64,000 nucleotides of DNA from Porpolomopsis calyptriformis (taxonomy: Eukaryota; Basidiomycota; Agaricomycetes; Agaricales; Hygrophoraceae): assembly GCA_951640195.1 (NCBI GenBank), contig OX621169.1, forward strand, positions 248,001-312,000. Reading direction: 5' to 3'. Positions 1-12,300 of this stretch are shown here, piece by piece; position 1 is the stretch's first letter, and each line of letters begins with the position of its first letter. The translations under genes and the position numbers were made by a program. Below the pieces are notes generated by a model, which was not told the DNA's origin, searched no databases, and saw nothing but the letters and a program-made list of their open reading frames with translations.

Positions 1-2
1 CA

Positions 3-1544
3 ACCACCGAACTTCAACAAAACCTCCGCCAAAAAGTCCAAGACATAGCCGAGATACTCAACTACCTACCCACCAACGCGACAATAGACCCCTTCACCCA
101 AAGCGCATGCCGAGACCTCTTTCTCAGGATCTTAGGAGAAGACCCACCAACGATTACAGAAGACGTAGAAACAGTCCAAGTAATGGTAGCAAAACAAATG
201 GGGGACTTCGGAAAAATGATCCAAACGATAGAAACCCAAATTGCCGAGATCACCAAACACATGCCTGGAACCACCCCCACCCCCACCAACTCCTCGAGGA
301 CCCCCTCCCCCAACACAACTCCCCCTACCCCCAATAACCAACAACCCAAACCAGCCTACGGAACCAAACCCCCAGCCAACCCCCTCAATGCCCACCACCC
401 AACGCGCCTCTTAGTCCAGATCCTCCCAAATGGACTAGAACCAAGTGCACGACCACAAGCGAATGTACTGATTGAAAACATCAACAGAACGCTCAGCGAA
501 CACGAAAACTCCAAACACCTACGAGTAGTATCAGTCAAGTGGAATGCCAACGGAAACTGCGTACTGTTCACCCGCGCAGACCAAACAGCTGCAGAACTTG
601 TAAAGTTCAAGAACAGATTTACCCACCACATTGCCGACCCGCAAGACACGATAGTACGAGAGGACAAACGCTGGATAAAAATCCAAGTAAACGGCATTCG
701 GACAGGCGCCTTCGACACAATGCCTGGTGTCTACGAGCCAGAGACCATCCATAACGAACTCCTCGCCAACAACCCGATATACTCAGAACTCAAGATCACT
801 GCCCCCCCACGCTGGATGAGGACGAAAGAGGAGCTTGCATCCCAAGCATACTCATCAATCGTCTTTGCTGCAGAAGAATCGGAACAAGCCAACTACTTGC
901 TAAAAGAAGTACGAACCCTAGCGGCCTTCGGCCGTAATGCCTACCTCCGCCAATACGCTGAACGCCCACCCCTTGTCCAATGCAAGAAATGCTGGAAATT
1001 TGACCACGTCGCAACGTCCTGCGAGTCCCCGACCAACCGCTGCAGACTATGTGGTGAAAACCACACGGAGGAGGATCATCGTGCAACCTGCACACTATGC
1101 CCCCCCCACTCTGACTGCGACATGGGCGATACAACCCCCACCTGCCTACACAAACTACGATGCCTACACTGCAAAAACAACCCAGACCACCACCACCCAG
1201 CCGACTCCCGCCGCTGCCCAGAACGGATCCTACGATACGGCACAGCCCGAGCCAACGAGAGGCACAAACCACACACCAACCCCCCAACAACCGCTACCAA
1301 CCCCCCCACCAGTGATTGGCAAACTATCAACCCTAAACGGAAAGGGAAGCAGCCGGCTCGAAACCCACCAACCACCCAATCCCAACCACAGCCCATAACA
1401 AACCGATTTGAGATGCCCGACATACAACCCAATATAGATGCCATGCTGAGGATAGCCCCCCAGGGAACCACCCGTGAGCAAATAGAAAGGATCCTCCGCC
1501 AAAACCCCAGACCCACGGCCCCCCCACCACACCTAAATGAATAG
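3..1544 (+). CDS. LINE ORF1 (gag-like nucleic-acid-binding protein), 5' partial
   Basis: The frame is open from base 3 to the TAG at 1542-1544, at least 513 residues, and its true start lies outside the window. An ATG at 183 is internal. The C-terminal half has clustered Cys/His residues of CCHC zinc-knuckle type (CKKCWKFDHVATSC, then CRLCGENHTEEDHRATC), followed by a further Cys/His-rich stretch (TCLHKLRCLHCKNNPDHHHP). Pro/Thr/Asn-rich segments lie before and after. Proteins of this kind coat LINE RNA and act as chaperones; that role is inferred from the family. It ends in an 8-base overlap with ORF2. Confidence 0.85.
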   Translation, partial: TTELQQNLRQKVQDIAEILNYLPTNATIDPFTQSACRDLFLRILGEDPPTITEDVETVQVMVAKQMGDFGKMIQTIETQIAEITKHMPGTTPTPTNSSRTPSPNTTPPTPNNQQPKPAYGTKPPANPLNAHHPTRLLVQILPNGLEPSARPQANVLIENINRTLSEHENSKHLRVVSVKWNANGNCVLFTRADQTAAELVKFKNRFTHHIADPQDTIVREDKRWIKIQVNGIRTGAFDTMPGVYEPETIHNELLANNPIYSELKITAPPRWMRTKEELASQAYSSIVFAAEESEQANYLLKEVRTLAAFGRNAYLRQYAERPPLVQCKKCWKFDHVATSCESPTNRCRLCGENHTEEDHRATCTLCPPHSDCDMGDTTPTCLHKLRCLHCKNNPDHHHPADSRRCPERILRYGTARANERHKPHTNPPTTATNPPTSDWQTINPKRKGKQPARNPPTTQSQPQPITNRFEMPDIQPNIDAMLRIAPQGTTREQIERILRQNPRPTAPPPHLNE

Positions 1545-4500
1545 AAACGGTAACGGCACACCTACCACCAACCCTATACGCATCATTCAACTCAATATCA
1601 ATCGACAACCAGAGGCTACTCATGCAATACTAAATGAAAAAGTAAGAGACACGGACCTAATCCTACTACAAGAACCCCGGTGGGCACGAATAGGGACCGG
1701 ACCAACAGGCGACCCCATCATTGGCCCGATAGGCCACCCAGCCTGGTCACCCATCCTACCGCTACCCACCATAAATGAGGGTACGACCCCCAGGGTCATG
1801 GCCTACTACCGCAAGCGCCCCGACTTCAACGTCACCCTGAGATCAGACCTAATGCAAGACCTCGACGCCCAAATCCTCGACATAACGCAACCAAACCACC
1901 CCACTGTAACCATCATAAATATATACAACGACCCACGAAAGCGTGCAGAGTCCAGCGCCAATCAAGTACAACGACTGAACCTCCCGCAAAATACCCCGAC
2001 CATTATCACTGGCGACTGGAACCTACACCACCCACTCTGGTCAGAAGGAACAACCCGCAACAATGACCAAACCAACGCCACTGTAAACTGGCTTGCTGAA
2101 CAAGCCTTCACCCTGCTCAACCAAAAAGGCGTGATCACCTATACCCCCCATGGCTCCAGAGGGAAAAGCTCCACCATTGACCTCACCTTCGCAAATGCCC
2201 AAGCCCACAACCACAACGTAATTAAAGACTGGGCGGTAAACCCCAGCCTATCCTTTGGCTCAGACCACTGCGCGATCCAATGGACAATCGACCAAGGCCG
2301 TAACGTAATCGAAAACGTAGCGGGCACAAGATACAACTTCAAAGAGGCAAAAGAAGAAGACTGGTCCCGAGCCTTCCATGCTGCTATAGCAAACCGCCAA
2401 GAAGCCCTCAACATACTTCTCAACGATAACCTTCAGCTAACCCCACAAGACCTAGACGCCACGTCCACGCTACTTACTGATGCTATGCAAGAGGCAACAG
2501 AAAACACGGTACCAGCCAGAATCTCAAGCCCTAAAGCACGACCATGGTGGAACGAGGAACTATCAGCAGCTACCCGAAACCTAAACAAACTGCAAGAGGA
2601 CGAACGAACCCTAGAAGAGATACTGGGCCAACGCAACCACGTAATCCAAGCAGAAATAGCCCGAGCCCGAAACTTCTTCAAAAGGCTCTGCAAACACGCC
2701 AAGGCAAGTTGGGCCAACCAAATAACAGAAGAGGCCACAAATAAAGATATATGGGGCCTCTGAAACTGGTCCAAAGGAACCCGCAACTACCCCACACCAG
2801 CCATATCAAGAGGCCCAAACCTCCCGCCAGCAACAACACATACCGACAAATGCGATGCGATACGCAACGAACTCTTCCAAGCACCCCCCCCCCCTAGACG
2901 TCACCTATACCCCCAACCTCACCCAGGAAGACCCAAACGACATACCCTTCTACGACATCACCCGAGAAGAAATTCACGAGGCAATCGTAGACACTAGCAC
3001 GAAAACGGCACCAGGCTGGAGCCAAATGAACTACAAGATAATCCGCTGGGCCTGGCAAGGGGCGGAAGACCTAATAACAGCACTACTCCGTAAGTGCCTC
3101 CAGTTAGGCTACCACCCCAAAGCCTGGCGCCGAGCGATCGCAGTGGTCTTACCCAAACCAAGAAGACCCGACTACTCCAACCCAAGAGCCTACAGGCTCA
3201 TCCAACTACTAGAATGCCTTGGGAAAATACTAGAGAAAATCGTAGCCCGCCGCCTCACGTACCTAGTCGGACGACACAACCTAGTACCAGGCAGCCAATT
3301 TGGCGGCCGCTCAAATTATTCCACATCAGATGCCACCTTCTCTTTCACAAATGATATCCAAACGGCCTGGGCCAATGGAAAGGTCACAACAGCCCTAACG
3401 TTTGACATCAAGGGATACTTCGACTTCATTAACCACGACCGACTACTCCATGAACTACGATGAAAACACGTCCCACTCCAAATTGTCAAATGGGTAGCAT
3501 CCTTCCTCACGGACCGGGAAGCTGCCGTATGCCTGGATGGAATAAGAGGCGAGATGAAAAATGTCGAAAATGGAATCCCACAAGGATCACCCGTCTCACC
3601 CATTCTAGCCTCCTTCTATATCACAGAACTTCTGGAAATATTCGAAGAACAAGCTCTCCCAGAAAACAACACCCTCCCCCTACCAGACAACCCCACCCCA
3701 GTCACACTATTCATCTACGTCGACGATGGAAAACTATTCGTCTCATCAAACTCGCTAGATACAAACATCACCATCCTCACCGCAGCATACCGCAAAACAG
3801 ACATCTGGCTGCGCAGGGCAGGCCTAGCACCCGACCTTGCGAAACGCGAACTAATGCACTACACAAGACGCCCCAAGGACGGATCCCCATCAATTCGACT
3901 ACAAGAATATGACAACTCATACTCCACCATAACACCAGCTGCAACAGTAAAATGGCTTGGCGTATACTTCGACCGAAAACTCCTCTTCAACCACCATGTC
4001 AAAAACCTAGCCTCCCGAGCAGAAACCTCTGTGAACGGCCTGACCATGCTGGCAAACACGGTACGAGGCCTGTCACCAACACACCTCCGACAACTCTACA
4101 AATCATGCGTCATCCCAGTAATGACCTATGCCAGTGCTACCTGGTGGACAGGCAAGAAGTGTCACATAAAGGAACTGGCACGCATACAGCACCGAGCACT
4201 CCGCCTCATCTGCGCAGCCTTCCGAACCTCCCCAATCCAAGCACTGGAAATAGAGGCATCAATCCCACCAATCCACCTCACCCTCGACCTGGAAAAAAGA
4301 AGAACCGCAATCCGCTTTAACAAGCTCAGTACAAACAACCCGGTCATACAGCGCCTCGACAACTCGTGGCGCGCAGGAGTCCCCCCCTCAGCCCCACCAC
4401 CAATACAGTGGAACCATGCCCATCACCCAAAGAAAAAACCCCCCCAACTACAACAAGTTGCACACCTTACGAGCAGCAACAACGAATGACTCTTCCCATT

Positions 4501-5632
4501 CCTACTTCCCCCGTGGCACCGCCTACAGTCAGACTTTGGCCAACACCTACAGGTCTCAGGAGAAAACCTGGCGAAAGGCAAGAGAGCCGCAACAAGAGAA
4601 CATATTCAGCAGACCAACAAACTAGCCAGACACCCATCAAACCTAGTTGTATACACAGATGGATCACTAAGACTCGTACACCAAGTCAGACGTGTGGGCG
4701 CAGGAGTAGCCATCTACCACAAAGGACAAGAGATATGCACCCAAAGCATAGGACTAGGATCCAATGCAGAAGTCTACGACGCTGAACTGAGCGCGCTCAT
4801 GCTAGGCGCAAAAATGGTGATCAGAATAGCGGCCACCGACCCAATCATCACAAACCTCCACTTCTATGCCGACAACTCATCTGCCATCCAATCCATCCTC
4901 AACCCCACACCCAGCCCCGGCCAATTAACGGCATACACCTTCTACCAAGACATAACACACTTCCTCGACACCAACCCAACTCACTCCGTATCACTCAAAT
5001 GGACCCCAAGCCATAGCAATATTACTGGCAACGAGAAGGCCGACCAACTTGCCAAGGAGGGTGCCAACTTAGAGAGTGCCCTGCCAACAACCGGCACATA
5101 CTCAAATGCATGTAGACACGCCAAGGAGAGACTACAAAAGGACTGGATCCGCCTATGGAAATCAACCCCACGAACCGGCTGCTTTGCCCCAGCCAACCGC
5201 TTTGAACCAACAACCAAACCATCCAAACGACTTGTACAGCTACAACAAAAGAGGGAACTCTTTGGACGTGTTACGCAATGCCGCACAGGCCATGGATACA
5301 CAGGAGAATACTACTCAAGATTCATACCGACAGAGGACACCAAATGCCCCTGCGGGGAACCTCTACAAATGCGAGAACACATTATACGTGACTGCCCTCA
5401 ATACGACGACCACCGCGACCTACTACGGAAAGCATCAAGAAACATCTCACTGCCCAAGATTGTGGGGACAATCAAAGGCATAGATGCCCTCATCACATTC
5501 GTACTCAAATCCGGAGCATTCACCAAATCAGGCAAACCATACGCCAAACCTAAACCCCCCACCTTCGATGAGGAGCCCATAGTTACGGTTCAACTGGACG
5601 ACAACGAAGGAAACCTGACCCAAGAAGACTAG
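1537..5632 (+). pseudogene. LINE ORF2 polyprotein: endonuclease, RT, RNase H, CCHC (broken)
   Basis: Domains in order: an APE-type endonuclease at about 1570-2290 (QLNIN, LLQEPRW, GDWNLHHP, SDH); reverse transcriptase at about 2950-4100 (motif A FDIKGYFD, motif B GIPQGSPVSPIL, catalytic YVDD near 3716); RNase H at about 4650-5080 (YTDGS, AEVYDAEL, YADNSSA, NEKAD, so all four acidic residues are present); and a terminal CPCG..H....C cluster near 5345-5390. Lesions: TGA at 2761-2763, a frameshift at the C-run near 2883-2894, TGA at 3461-3463, and frame changes between 4440 and 4690. Both TGAs sit where CGA (Arg) is plausible. The start ATG overlaps the ORF1 stop. It copies LINE RNA at a nicked target in the nucleus (family knowledge). 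Confidence 0.9.
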
Positions 5633-5906
5633 GTCAATGGTTAGGAACACGGCGCTAGGATCCCATATTCTCTTAAATACCGAAAACAGTGCCAATCGTG
5701 CACAACAAGACACCCCCCGACATAACCCAAAACTCACGAAACTCACTGTGTCACCCAAAGCCCTGGGGCCTAACCCCCCACATGCCCACGACCAAAGTAG
5801 CAGGGTTAGCTACAAGTATTATAGAGTTAACCACCGCGTCTTAGCACATTTGTTTGCTTGTTGCGGAATATAAATGCTGAATACAAAAAAAAAAAAAAAA
5901 AAAAAA
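5633..5906 (+). other. LINE 3' UTR and poly(A) tail
   Basis: About 250 bp after the ORF2 stop hold no further coding sequence and end in a pure A22 run at 5885-5906. An A-tail is the expected 3' end of a target-primed LINE copy. Confidence 0.85.
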
Positions 5907-6301
5907 TCAGATCACAATAGGTCCACAGTGTCCCACGATCACGTGTGTCATCCATGCTTGGCTGGAGGCTTTGTAGAATACAACACTGACAAGTTAAACA
6001 TAGAAAATCGTTGATCACATTCTTGTTTATTAATGATAATAATGATTCGGGAATGATTACAATTTTCTTAGGGTTGGGGGGAAAATTTGGGTACATTATG
6101 AGTGTTTCTGGACACTTGAGACAAGGAGAATAAAAGAAGAAGGATTAAGAATAAGAGTGGGTACCCAAATTTTTGAGCATGTTGAGGTGGTCCGAGACAT
6201 AGGAGGGTCATGGAGGACAAACCAACCTCTCATTGCAGAGTGAAACACATATTGAGTCTAGAGAGACCTGACAACCCCAAGCTGCCTGATGAGAGAATTT
6301 C
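5907..6301. other. Spacer between LINE tail and recombinase relic
   Basis: No convincing gene is seen. The stretch is AT-rich and lies immediately downstream (minus-strand sense) of the tyrosine-recombinase stop codon, so it may be that gene's 3' flank. Confidence 0.4.
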
Positions 6302-6415
6302 TTACTTCAGATTGTGACATTTTTGATAGGAAGACATAGCAGCTGAGAGGGCATCAATATGTATGTTGAATGTGGGTGAGGAGGTGAAGAGAGGGAGAAT
6401 AGCTTCAATTCTCCT
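6302..6415 (-). pseudogene. Tyrosine recombinase C-terminal fragment, part 2
   Basis: Read on the minus strand this continues the fragment at 28363-28462 once Gypsy-C and one CTCCT duplication are removed (...EYxRRIEAILPLFTSS...). It ends at a stop at 6302 after about 37 residues. The joined piece resembles the C-terminus of the fungal 'DNA breaking-rejoining' tyrosine recombinases found in Crypton-like and DIRS-like elements. It is a relic cut by the retrotransposon insertion. Confidence 0.6.
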
Positions 6416-6822
6416 TGTCAGGACCTGAGCTTGTTTGGGTCTCAAGGCCTGACTAAGGATGAACTTGTTGACAGGGATAATGAATGGATGAGTATGAAGC
6501 TGTTGCAATACCAAGTTCAGGTATGCAGATGAGTAAGTCAAAAACTATGGATACAGGGGTAGCTACTGGTCTTATATAGTAATGGATAATTAGGGGTAGT
6601 CACATCTACATGACTGTGTCGGAATGTCTAGGGTGATTAGTCCTGAGACATGTATAAGACATGGTAAGCTATCATAAGTCTAAGACGTAGTAAGTCATTA
6701 TGAGATAGATAAGTCTAAGACATGGCAAGTCATTATGAGACAGATAGGTCTGAGATGTAGTAAGACGGATAAGTCCTAATAAGGGAAAAGAGTGGAAATG
6801 GATGGAAATAGTAATCCTGACA
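6416..6822 (-). repeat. Gypsy-C 3' LTR
   Basis: This 407-bp direct copy of 27950-28357 is bounded by TG..CA. It retains the TATA box (TATATAAG on minus). It also keeps the segment TAGTTTTTGACTT, which matches the reverse complement of the C primer-binding site exactly, whereas the 5' LTR copy has one C/T difference there. Confidence 0.93.
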
Positions 6823-6867
6823 TTATCCCCAGCCAAAACAAAACTTCATCCTTGAAGCTTGCACAAT

Positions 6868-8027
6868 TTATTGAGAGTAGTGTTGGCTTTCATATTCTAG
6901 GACAATGTTGTGAGCATGTTTGATAAGTTCTGAGTGGGATTCCCATGTTGCTTCTGATGTTGGGTACCCTGCCCATTTGACAAGGTATTGAACCTGTCAT
7001 TGGATAACTCGTCAGTCTAATAAACCTTCAACTTCATATCCTTTGTGACCATTGATTACATTCAGTGGTAGTCGGTAAGCTTTCTTGTTGTTTGGGTGGA
7101 GTTTTTCATTAATTATAGTGGGTCGTAAGAGAGAGACATGGAATACAGGGTGTACGTGCCAGCCAGGAGGTAAGGTGAGGCGGTAGGCAGAATCACTAAC
7201 CTTTTCCTGAATCACAAAGGGTCCAGTCCTTCAGACATCTAGCTTGTGTGATGGCCTTCCTGTCTTGAGGTGGGAAGTTGATAACCAAACTTTATTGCCA
7301 ACATTATAGCGGTGTGATTCTTGGTGGTGTTGATCCACATATTTCTTCATCGATATGGCAGCACTTGATAAGGCCTGCAAGGCTGTACTTCGAGCTTGCC
7401 CAATATGGGCCACAAAGTCATTAGCAGAGGGGTTAGATGTTGGTGAAGAGGGAGTCAAAGGGGTTCAAGGATGACGACCATATTCAAGGAAGAAGGGTGA
7501 AAAACCAGTTGAAACTTGTTCATGGTTGTTGTATGCAAACTCGGCTTGGGCAAGCCATTCAGACCAGTCATCTTGCATGAAGCTTGTATACAGGCATAGA
7601 TACTGTTCTAGCTCTTGGTTGACTCATTTGGTTTAGCCATCAGTTTGTGGGTGGAAAGCTGTGGATAGGGCAGTCTCAGTCCCAAGCAGCCTATTCAGTG
7701 CCTTCATGAAGCATGCCGCAAACTGGCTACCTCGGTCAGTGATAATTTTCCTTGGCCAACCATGGTGTCACCAGATATGATCATGGTAGAGCCGGGCTGC
7801 ACCTTTAGTAGAAAGGTTGTTTGTGGTAGGGATAAAGTGAGCTCTCTTTGTAAATCGGTCAATAATAATGAAGATTGCATAGTAGCCATGGGAGTTAGGG
7901 AGTTGGGTAATCAGGTTAGCCGTGATTTCGTCCCAAGGGGTAGAGCTAGGAGGAATGGGTTGCAAGAGTCCAGCAGGCTTGGCTGGAAAGGATTTAGTCT
8001 GTTGGCAAGTAGGGCATGAATGGATAT
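6868..8027 (-). pseudogene. Gypsy-C pol, 3' part: integrase core and chromodomain
   Basis: This continues the integrase interrupted at 14920. It holds the CC half of the HHCC zinc finger (SCPTCQQTKSFP), an integrase core with several lost segments (DRFTKRAHFIPTT), the GPF/Y-like module (LPPGWHVHPVFHVSLLRP) and a terminal chromodomain (YLVKWAGYPTSEATWE). It ends at TAA 6868-6870. Stops interrupt the core. Chromodomains in chromoviruses bind methylated histone H3 and steer integration into heterochromatin (family knowledge). There is no extra ORF between this stop and the LTR, unlike families A/B and D. Confidence 0.85.
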
Positions 8028-8425
8028 TGTTATAAACTGGTTGTTCGGAATGCGTTTTACTTCGGGTGTTCTGTCCCAAGAGATATAGGGTATAGTTCCA
8101 AGTCCTTGTTATGAGTAGCTAACGAGGAATCAGACTTAAGGTCTGATACGTACAAGAGGTACTCTTTATATACTGACTACTTATCTGTATGAGTCAGTGC
8201 GACATAACATGAGGTAGAGATAAGAATGAGTCATCGTGATCGATGACGAATCATAAGGGGTTGAAACATAACGGAAATGAAAGGTATCTGCATATGGATA
8301 GAGTAATGGGGAATCCCGGAGAGACAATGGGGAATCCCAATGAAAGAATGTGGGGATTCCCAAGATAAGATACAGGTTTGCATGTGATAAGATAAAGGAA
8401 AGAAAAGAAAATTACAACCGTGACA
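8028..8425 (-). repeat. Gypsy-A 3' LTR
   Basis: This 398-bp sequence has plus-strand ends TGTTATAA and CCGTGACA and is a direct copy of 14520-14919. A 2-bp indel in a GA run explains the length difference. Confidence 0.93.
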
Positions 8426-8460
8426 TACACCTTGGCTTCAAAGGAAATTTGTCCCGAATT

Positions 8461-9207
8461 TCAAACTTGGGCGGTGTCGGTTGTTTCGTCTTCTGAGGCC
8501 TGGGTCAGGATTTCCTCGGTGGCAGGGGCCTCGATGGCCACTGAGGGAGAAGCGATGGGGTTGACTTCCAAGGCCGCTTTGATGGGGGAAGGGGCTCGGA
8601 CTGTCGCGATGTCGTCGTCATCAATCGGGTACTCCAGGTTGACATTGATGGGATATTCGACTGATTTCCCATATTCGATTAATATTTCCATTGTCACGAG
8701 ATCTCATTGAGCTCGAAGGAAGTCTTCTCTGGTGAGTCATTCAGATCGATGACTCTCTTCCACGAGCTTGGTGATAATGGCGTGAGTGGTGACATCGTAA
8801 CAATCTACCCATGTATGCTTCTTTTGTCATTGGAGCTCCCAAACCTTGAGCTCACTTTCGTCCCAACAGTTCTTCCAAAATAAAGCACTCTTCTCTGATG
8901 CTTTGAGTTCAGCTTGCAAGACTTCGCGCTCTTGATGGAGTTCACGGTTCCAGTTGCTAACACTGTTGCTGTGGACCGTGAGGCGGGAAATGGTGATGGC
9001 AGGATCTTTGGGAGGAGGGGTTTGAGTGGGATATTCCTTGAAGAAATCTTCTGCGCGAGCATGGGCTTGTCGGCGTAGTTGTCGAGTAGAGGAAGCAGAG
9101 GTGGAAGGACTGGGGGTAGGGGAGCGGATAGTGGATGAGGGAATTTGTCCAGAATGCCGGATGGCAACTTGAGGGGAAGGGGATCGTGTGGATCGTGTGG
9201 CTGGCAT
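8461..9207 (-). pseudogene. Gypsy-A ORF3: unrecognised accessory ORF between pol and 3' LTR
   Basis: The frame starts at ATG 9205-9207 (MPATRSTRSPSPQ) and ends at TGA 8461-8463, 249 codons. This is exactly the length of the Gypsy-B counterpart, with no frameshift between them. The N-terminus is Ser/Thr/Pro-rich and basic. A Glu/Lys/Leu-rich, probably coiled-coil segment follows (ELHQEREVLQAELKASEK), and the C-terminus is acidic (EYPIDDDD). In-frame TGAs occur after ..KVWELQ and in ..SHRSE-x-LTRED. I do not recognise a domain. Its position is that of env or accessory genes in other LTR elements, but no signal peptide or membrane segment is visible. Confidence 0.6.
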
Positions 9208-9368
9208 GATTGAGTTGTTGCGACATTTTAGTCTAGTGATTCGAGTTGTTGCAACAAGATTATTGAGTTGTGAAGGAAAGTGGAGACATTTCACAGTTTA
9301 TAAGGAGTGGTTCTAAAAATAGAGGTCAATTCTTGGCAGATGGGATGATGACAAACGAATGAATAGAA

Positions 9369-12300
9369 TCAGGTCGCTGTTTGAATTGAGTCTTCATATG
9401 TCTTCACAATTTCCTTGGCGTGTTGTAAAATGTTTGATCGATCTTCCCAAGTGGCTTCTTCAATCGGATAGCCTTTCCATTTGACCAAGTATTTTCATCG
9501 TCGTTTAGCTCCGGAATGTTGTAGTATGGATTCGACCTCATATTCTTCTTCGTTTTCAATCAGATCAGGAGGAGGCCGTGATGTGCCGATGACATTGGGG
9601 TGGAGCAATTCATTTCTGACGTTGGGTCTCAGGAGTGAAACGTGAAAGACTGGGTGCAGTCTCTATGTTCCAGGGATGTCGATCAGATAAGCAAGGTCCA
9701 ATATGTTTTTCAAGACCTTGAATGGTCCAGTCCATTGATTGTTGAGCTTCTTTGAGGGTCATGTCGTCTTGATATTCTTGGTGTGCAACCAGACTAAATC
9801 TCCTTCTTCATAGGAGGGTGAGGGTTTCCGTTTTCGATCAGCATATTTCTTCATCGTTTCCATTGTCTTTGATAAGGATCGTTCGGCATTTTGCTGTGCA
9901 CGCATGAGGCGTTTGTGAAAGGTGTTGGCTGCGGGCATGTTGCTTTGATCCGGAATAGTCGTGGGGAGGTGGGGATGACGTCTGTATTCCATGTAGAATG
10001 GTGATTGTGAAGTGGCAGAGTGTTGCTGATTGTTGTAGGTGAATTCCGCAGAAGCAAGCCATTCTGACCAGTTGTCTTGCATGAAGTTGGTATAGAAACA
10101 TAAGTAGACTTTGAGTTCTTGATTGGTACATTCCGTTTGACCATCTGTTTGGGGATGGTATGCAGTGGAGAGACCGGAGATGATTCCTAAGGAGTTGTTG
10201 AGGGCTTCTGTGAATTTGGACGCAAATTGTACTCCATGATCGGATATAACCTTTTGGGGCCATCCATGATGTTTCCAGACGTGATTCCGAAAGAGTTTCA
10301 CAGCACCTTCTGATGAGAGATTAGAGGTTGTCGGGATAAAATGAGCACATTTAGTAAAGCGATCGACAATGACCATCACAGCATCATAGCCTTGTGACTT
10401 GGGGAGTTCGACGATGAGCTCGACAGTAATCTCTTTCCATGGTTCCATAGAAAGGGGTATGGGTTGGAGTAATCCTGATAGTTTCAAAGGGAAGTTCTTG
10501 TTTTGTTGACAAGCGGGGCAGGATCGAACATAGTTGGTGATGTCTTGTGGGGCACCATCCCAAATAAAGTTACGAAGTACAAGTTCCTTGGTCTTCTCAA
10601 TGCCAGGGTGGCCAGCATGGGGGTAGGCGTGGGACAGTCGTATAATGTCTGTGCGCAAAGATACTTCCTCTGGCACCACTATTCAACCTTCAACATCGTG
10701 TACAAGCCCATCAGCTTGGGTCCAAGTGAGTGAGGCATCCTCGAGTTTATCTTGAATCTTCTGCGGGAGCAGGATTTTGAAGTGTAATCTGGAGAGAAGA
10801 CTTGAATTTGACAATTTGACAATTGAATTAATCCATCGGTCGTGCGCTATCAGAACTTCATTCTCCACGTCGGCTTCAACATTGGGCAAGTAATCTGGGC
10901 ATCTGGACAGACTATCAGCTTTGTTCTTCCTACCTGGAACATACTCAATTTTGTATCTGAACCTGGACAGATATTCAGACCAACAAGTCTGGCAATTAGA
11001 CAAACGAAGATTTTTGGAGAAATATCGCAAGGCCAGACTATCTGTTTTGATGAGGATATCATGTCTTACTCCTTCAAGGAGATGGCGCCACTGTTTGAAA
11101 GAATCAATGATCACCAGGAGCTCTAGGTCGTGAGTAGGGTAGTTCTTTTCAGCAGGGGAGGTAGATCTTGAATGATAGCCAATAGGTTTCCAGTGTCCGT
11201 CGTGAAGTTGGGAGAGTATTCCTGCGATTCCAATGATGGAAGCATCAGTCTCCAGACAATAAGGGAGATCGCGATCAGGAATATGAAGAATGGGCACATT
11301 TGTCAAAAGGGATTTGATGTTGTCAAAAGCTTCTTGTCTTCGAGGAGTCCATTCCCACACAGTTTCATTGTGCAAGAGTTCATAGAGAGGGGTAGCGACC
11401 TTGGAGAAACCCTTGATGTACTTTCGCCAAAAGTTCGCACTGCCCAAGAAGGATTGGAGTTGTTTCACCATTTCTGGAATAGGCCAAGACATGATGGCAT
11501 CGACCTTCTTTGGATTGGTGGTGATTCATCCTTTGGACAAGATGACTCCAAGATAAATGACTTCTTCCTTCTCGAACTGGCATTTGATGGGTTTGCATGA
11601 GAGTCCGTGTTTCTTCATGACATCCAGAGTTTTGAAAGTCCAGTATCGCAGTTCCTGTAAATCGTCTCCACAAACAAGCATGTCATCGATATAGATGAAA
11701 ACATTTCCAGAGTCCAGAACTTCTTTGAATCTTGTGTCAATCATTTGCTGAAAGGTAGCTGGAGAGTTTCACAAACCAAAGAACATGATGGTGGGTTCAA
11801 AGGTGCCTGCCTCAATGATAAAAGCGGCTTTCCATTCATCGCCTTCCTTGATCCTGACGTTATTAAATCCCCATCGGATATCCATGACCGTAAACAGAGA
11901 TGCTGTTAAGAGCTTTGGTCATTGGAGTATTTGGTGAAGAAGGGGAAGGGGATAATGGTCGGGAACCATGTGTTAATTGAGGTAGCGGTAATCTTTGATA
12001 GGACGTAAGCCAGTGTTCTTGCCTTTAGCATTCACTTCTTCGGCTTTCTTTCCAAAGAAGAATGGAGAGACTTGTTTCGACTTGGAAGTTCGTATTCGTC
12101 CAGTAGACAAGTTTTTGTAGATGAACTTGTGTAAGTGATCCATCTCAAGAGGGGACATTGCATATTTCATGCCTTTGACTGGTCTGAAGGTTTCATTCAG
12201 TTCTATGGCATGGTCAAATTCCGAATGCAGTAGAAGGCAGTCGAAGGATTCTTTGGCAAAGACGCTAGAGTAGTCTTTCCAGTATACCTCTAGTACAAAC

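Larger units (their letters stand above)
1..5906 (+). mobile_element. Non-LTR retrotransposon (LINE, Tad/I-like), 5' end outside window
   Basis: Two overlapping reading frames (a gag-like ORF1 with zinc knuckles, and an ORF2 with endonuclease, reverse transcriptase, RNase H and a C-terminal cysteine cluster) are followed by a short 3' UTR and a run of 22 A at 5885-5906. This layout is typical of fungal LINEs with RNase H (Tad1 or I-like clades). ORF1 is open from the first base of the window, so the 5' end and target-site duplication cannot be seen. ORF2 carries two in-frame TGA codons and two or more frameshifts, so this copy is not autonomous. Confidence 0.93.

Noticed and set aside
8461..9207. 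Envelope gene in Gypsy-A/B
   Set aside because: No signal peptide, transmembrane helix, furin-like site or cysteine pattern is visible; it looks coiled-coil and soluble.
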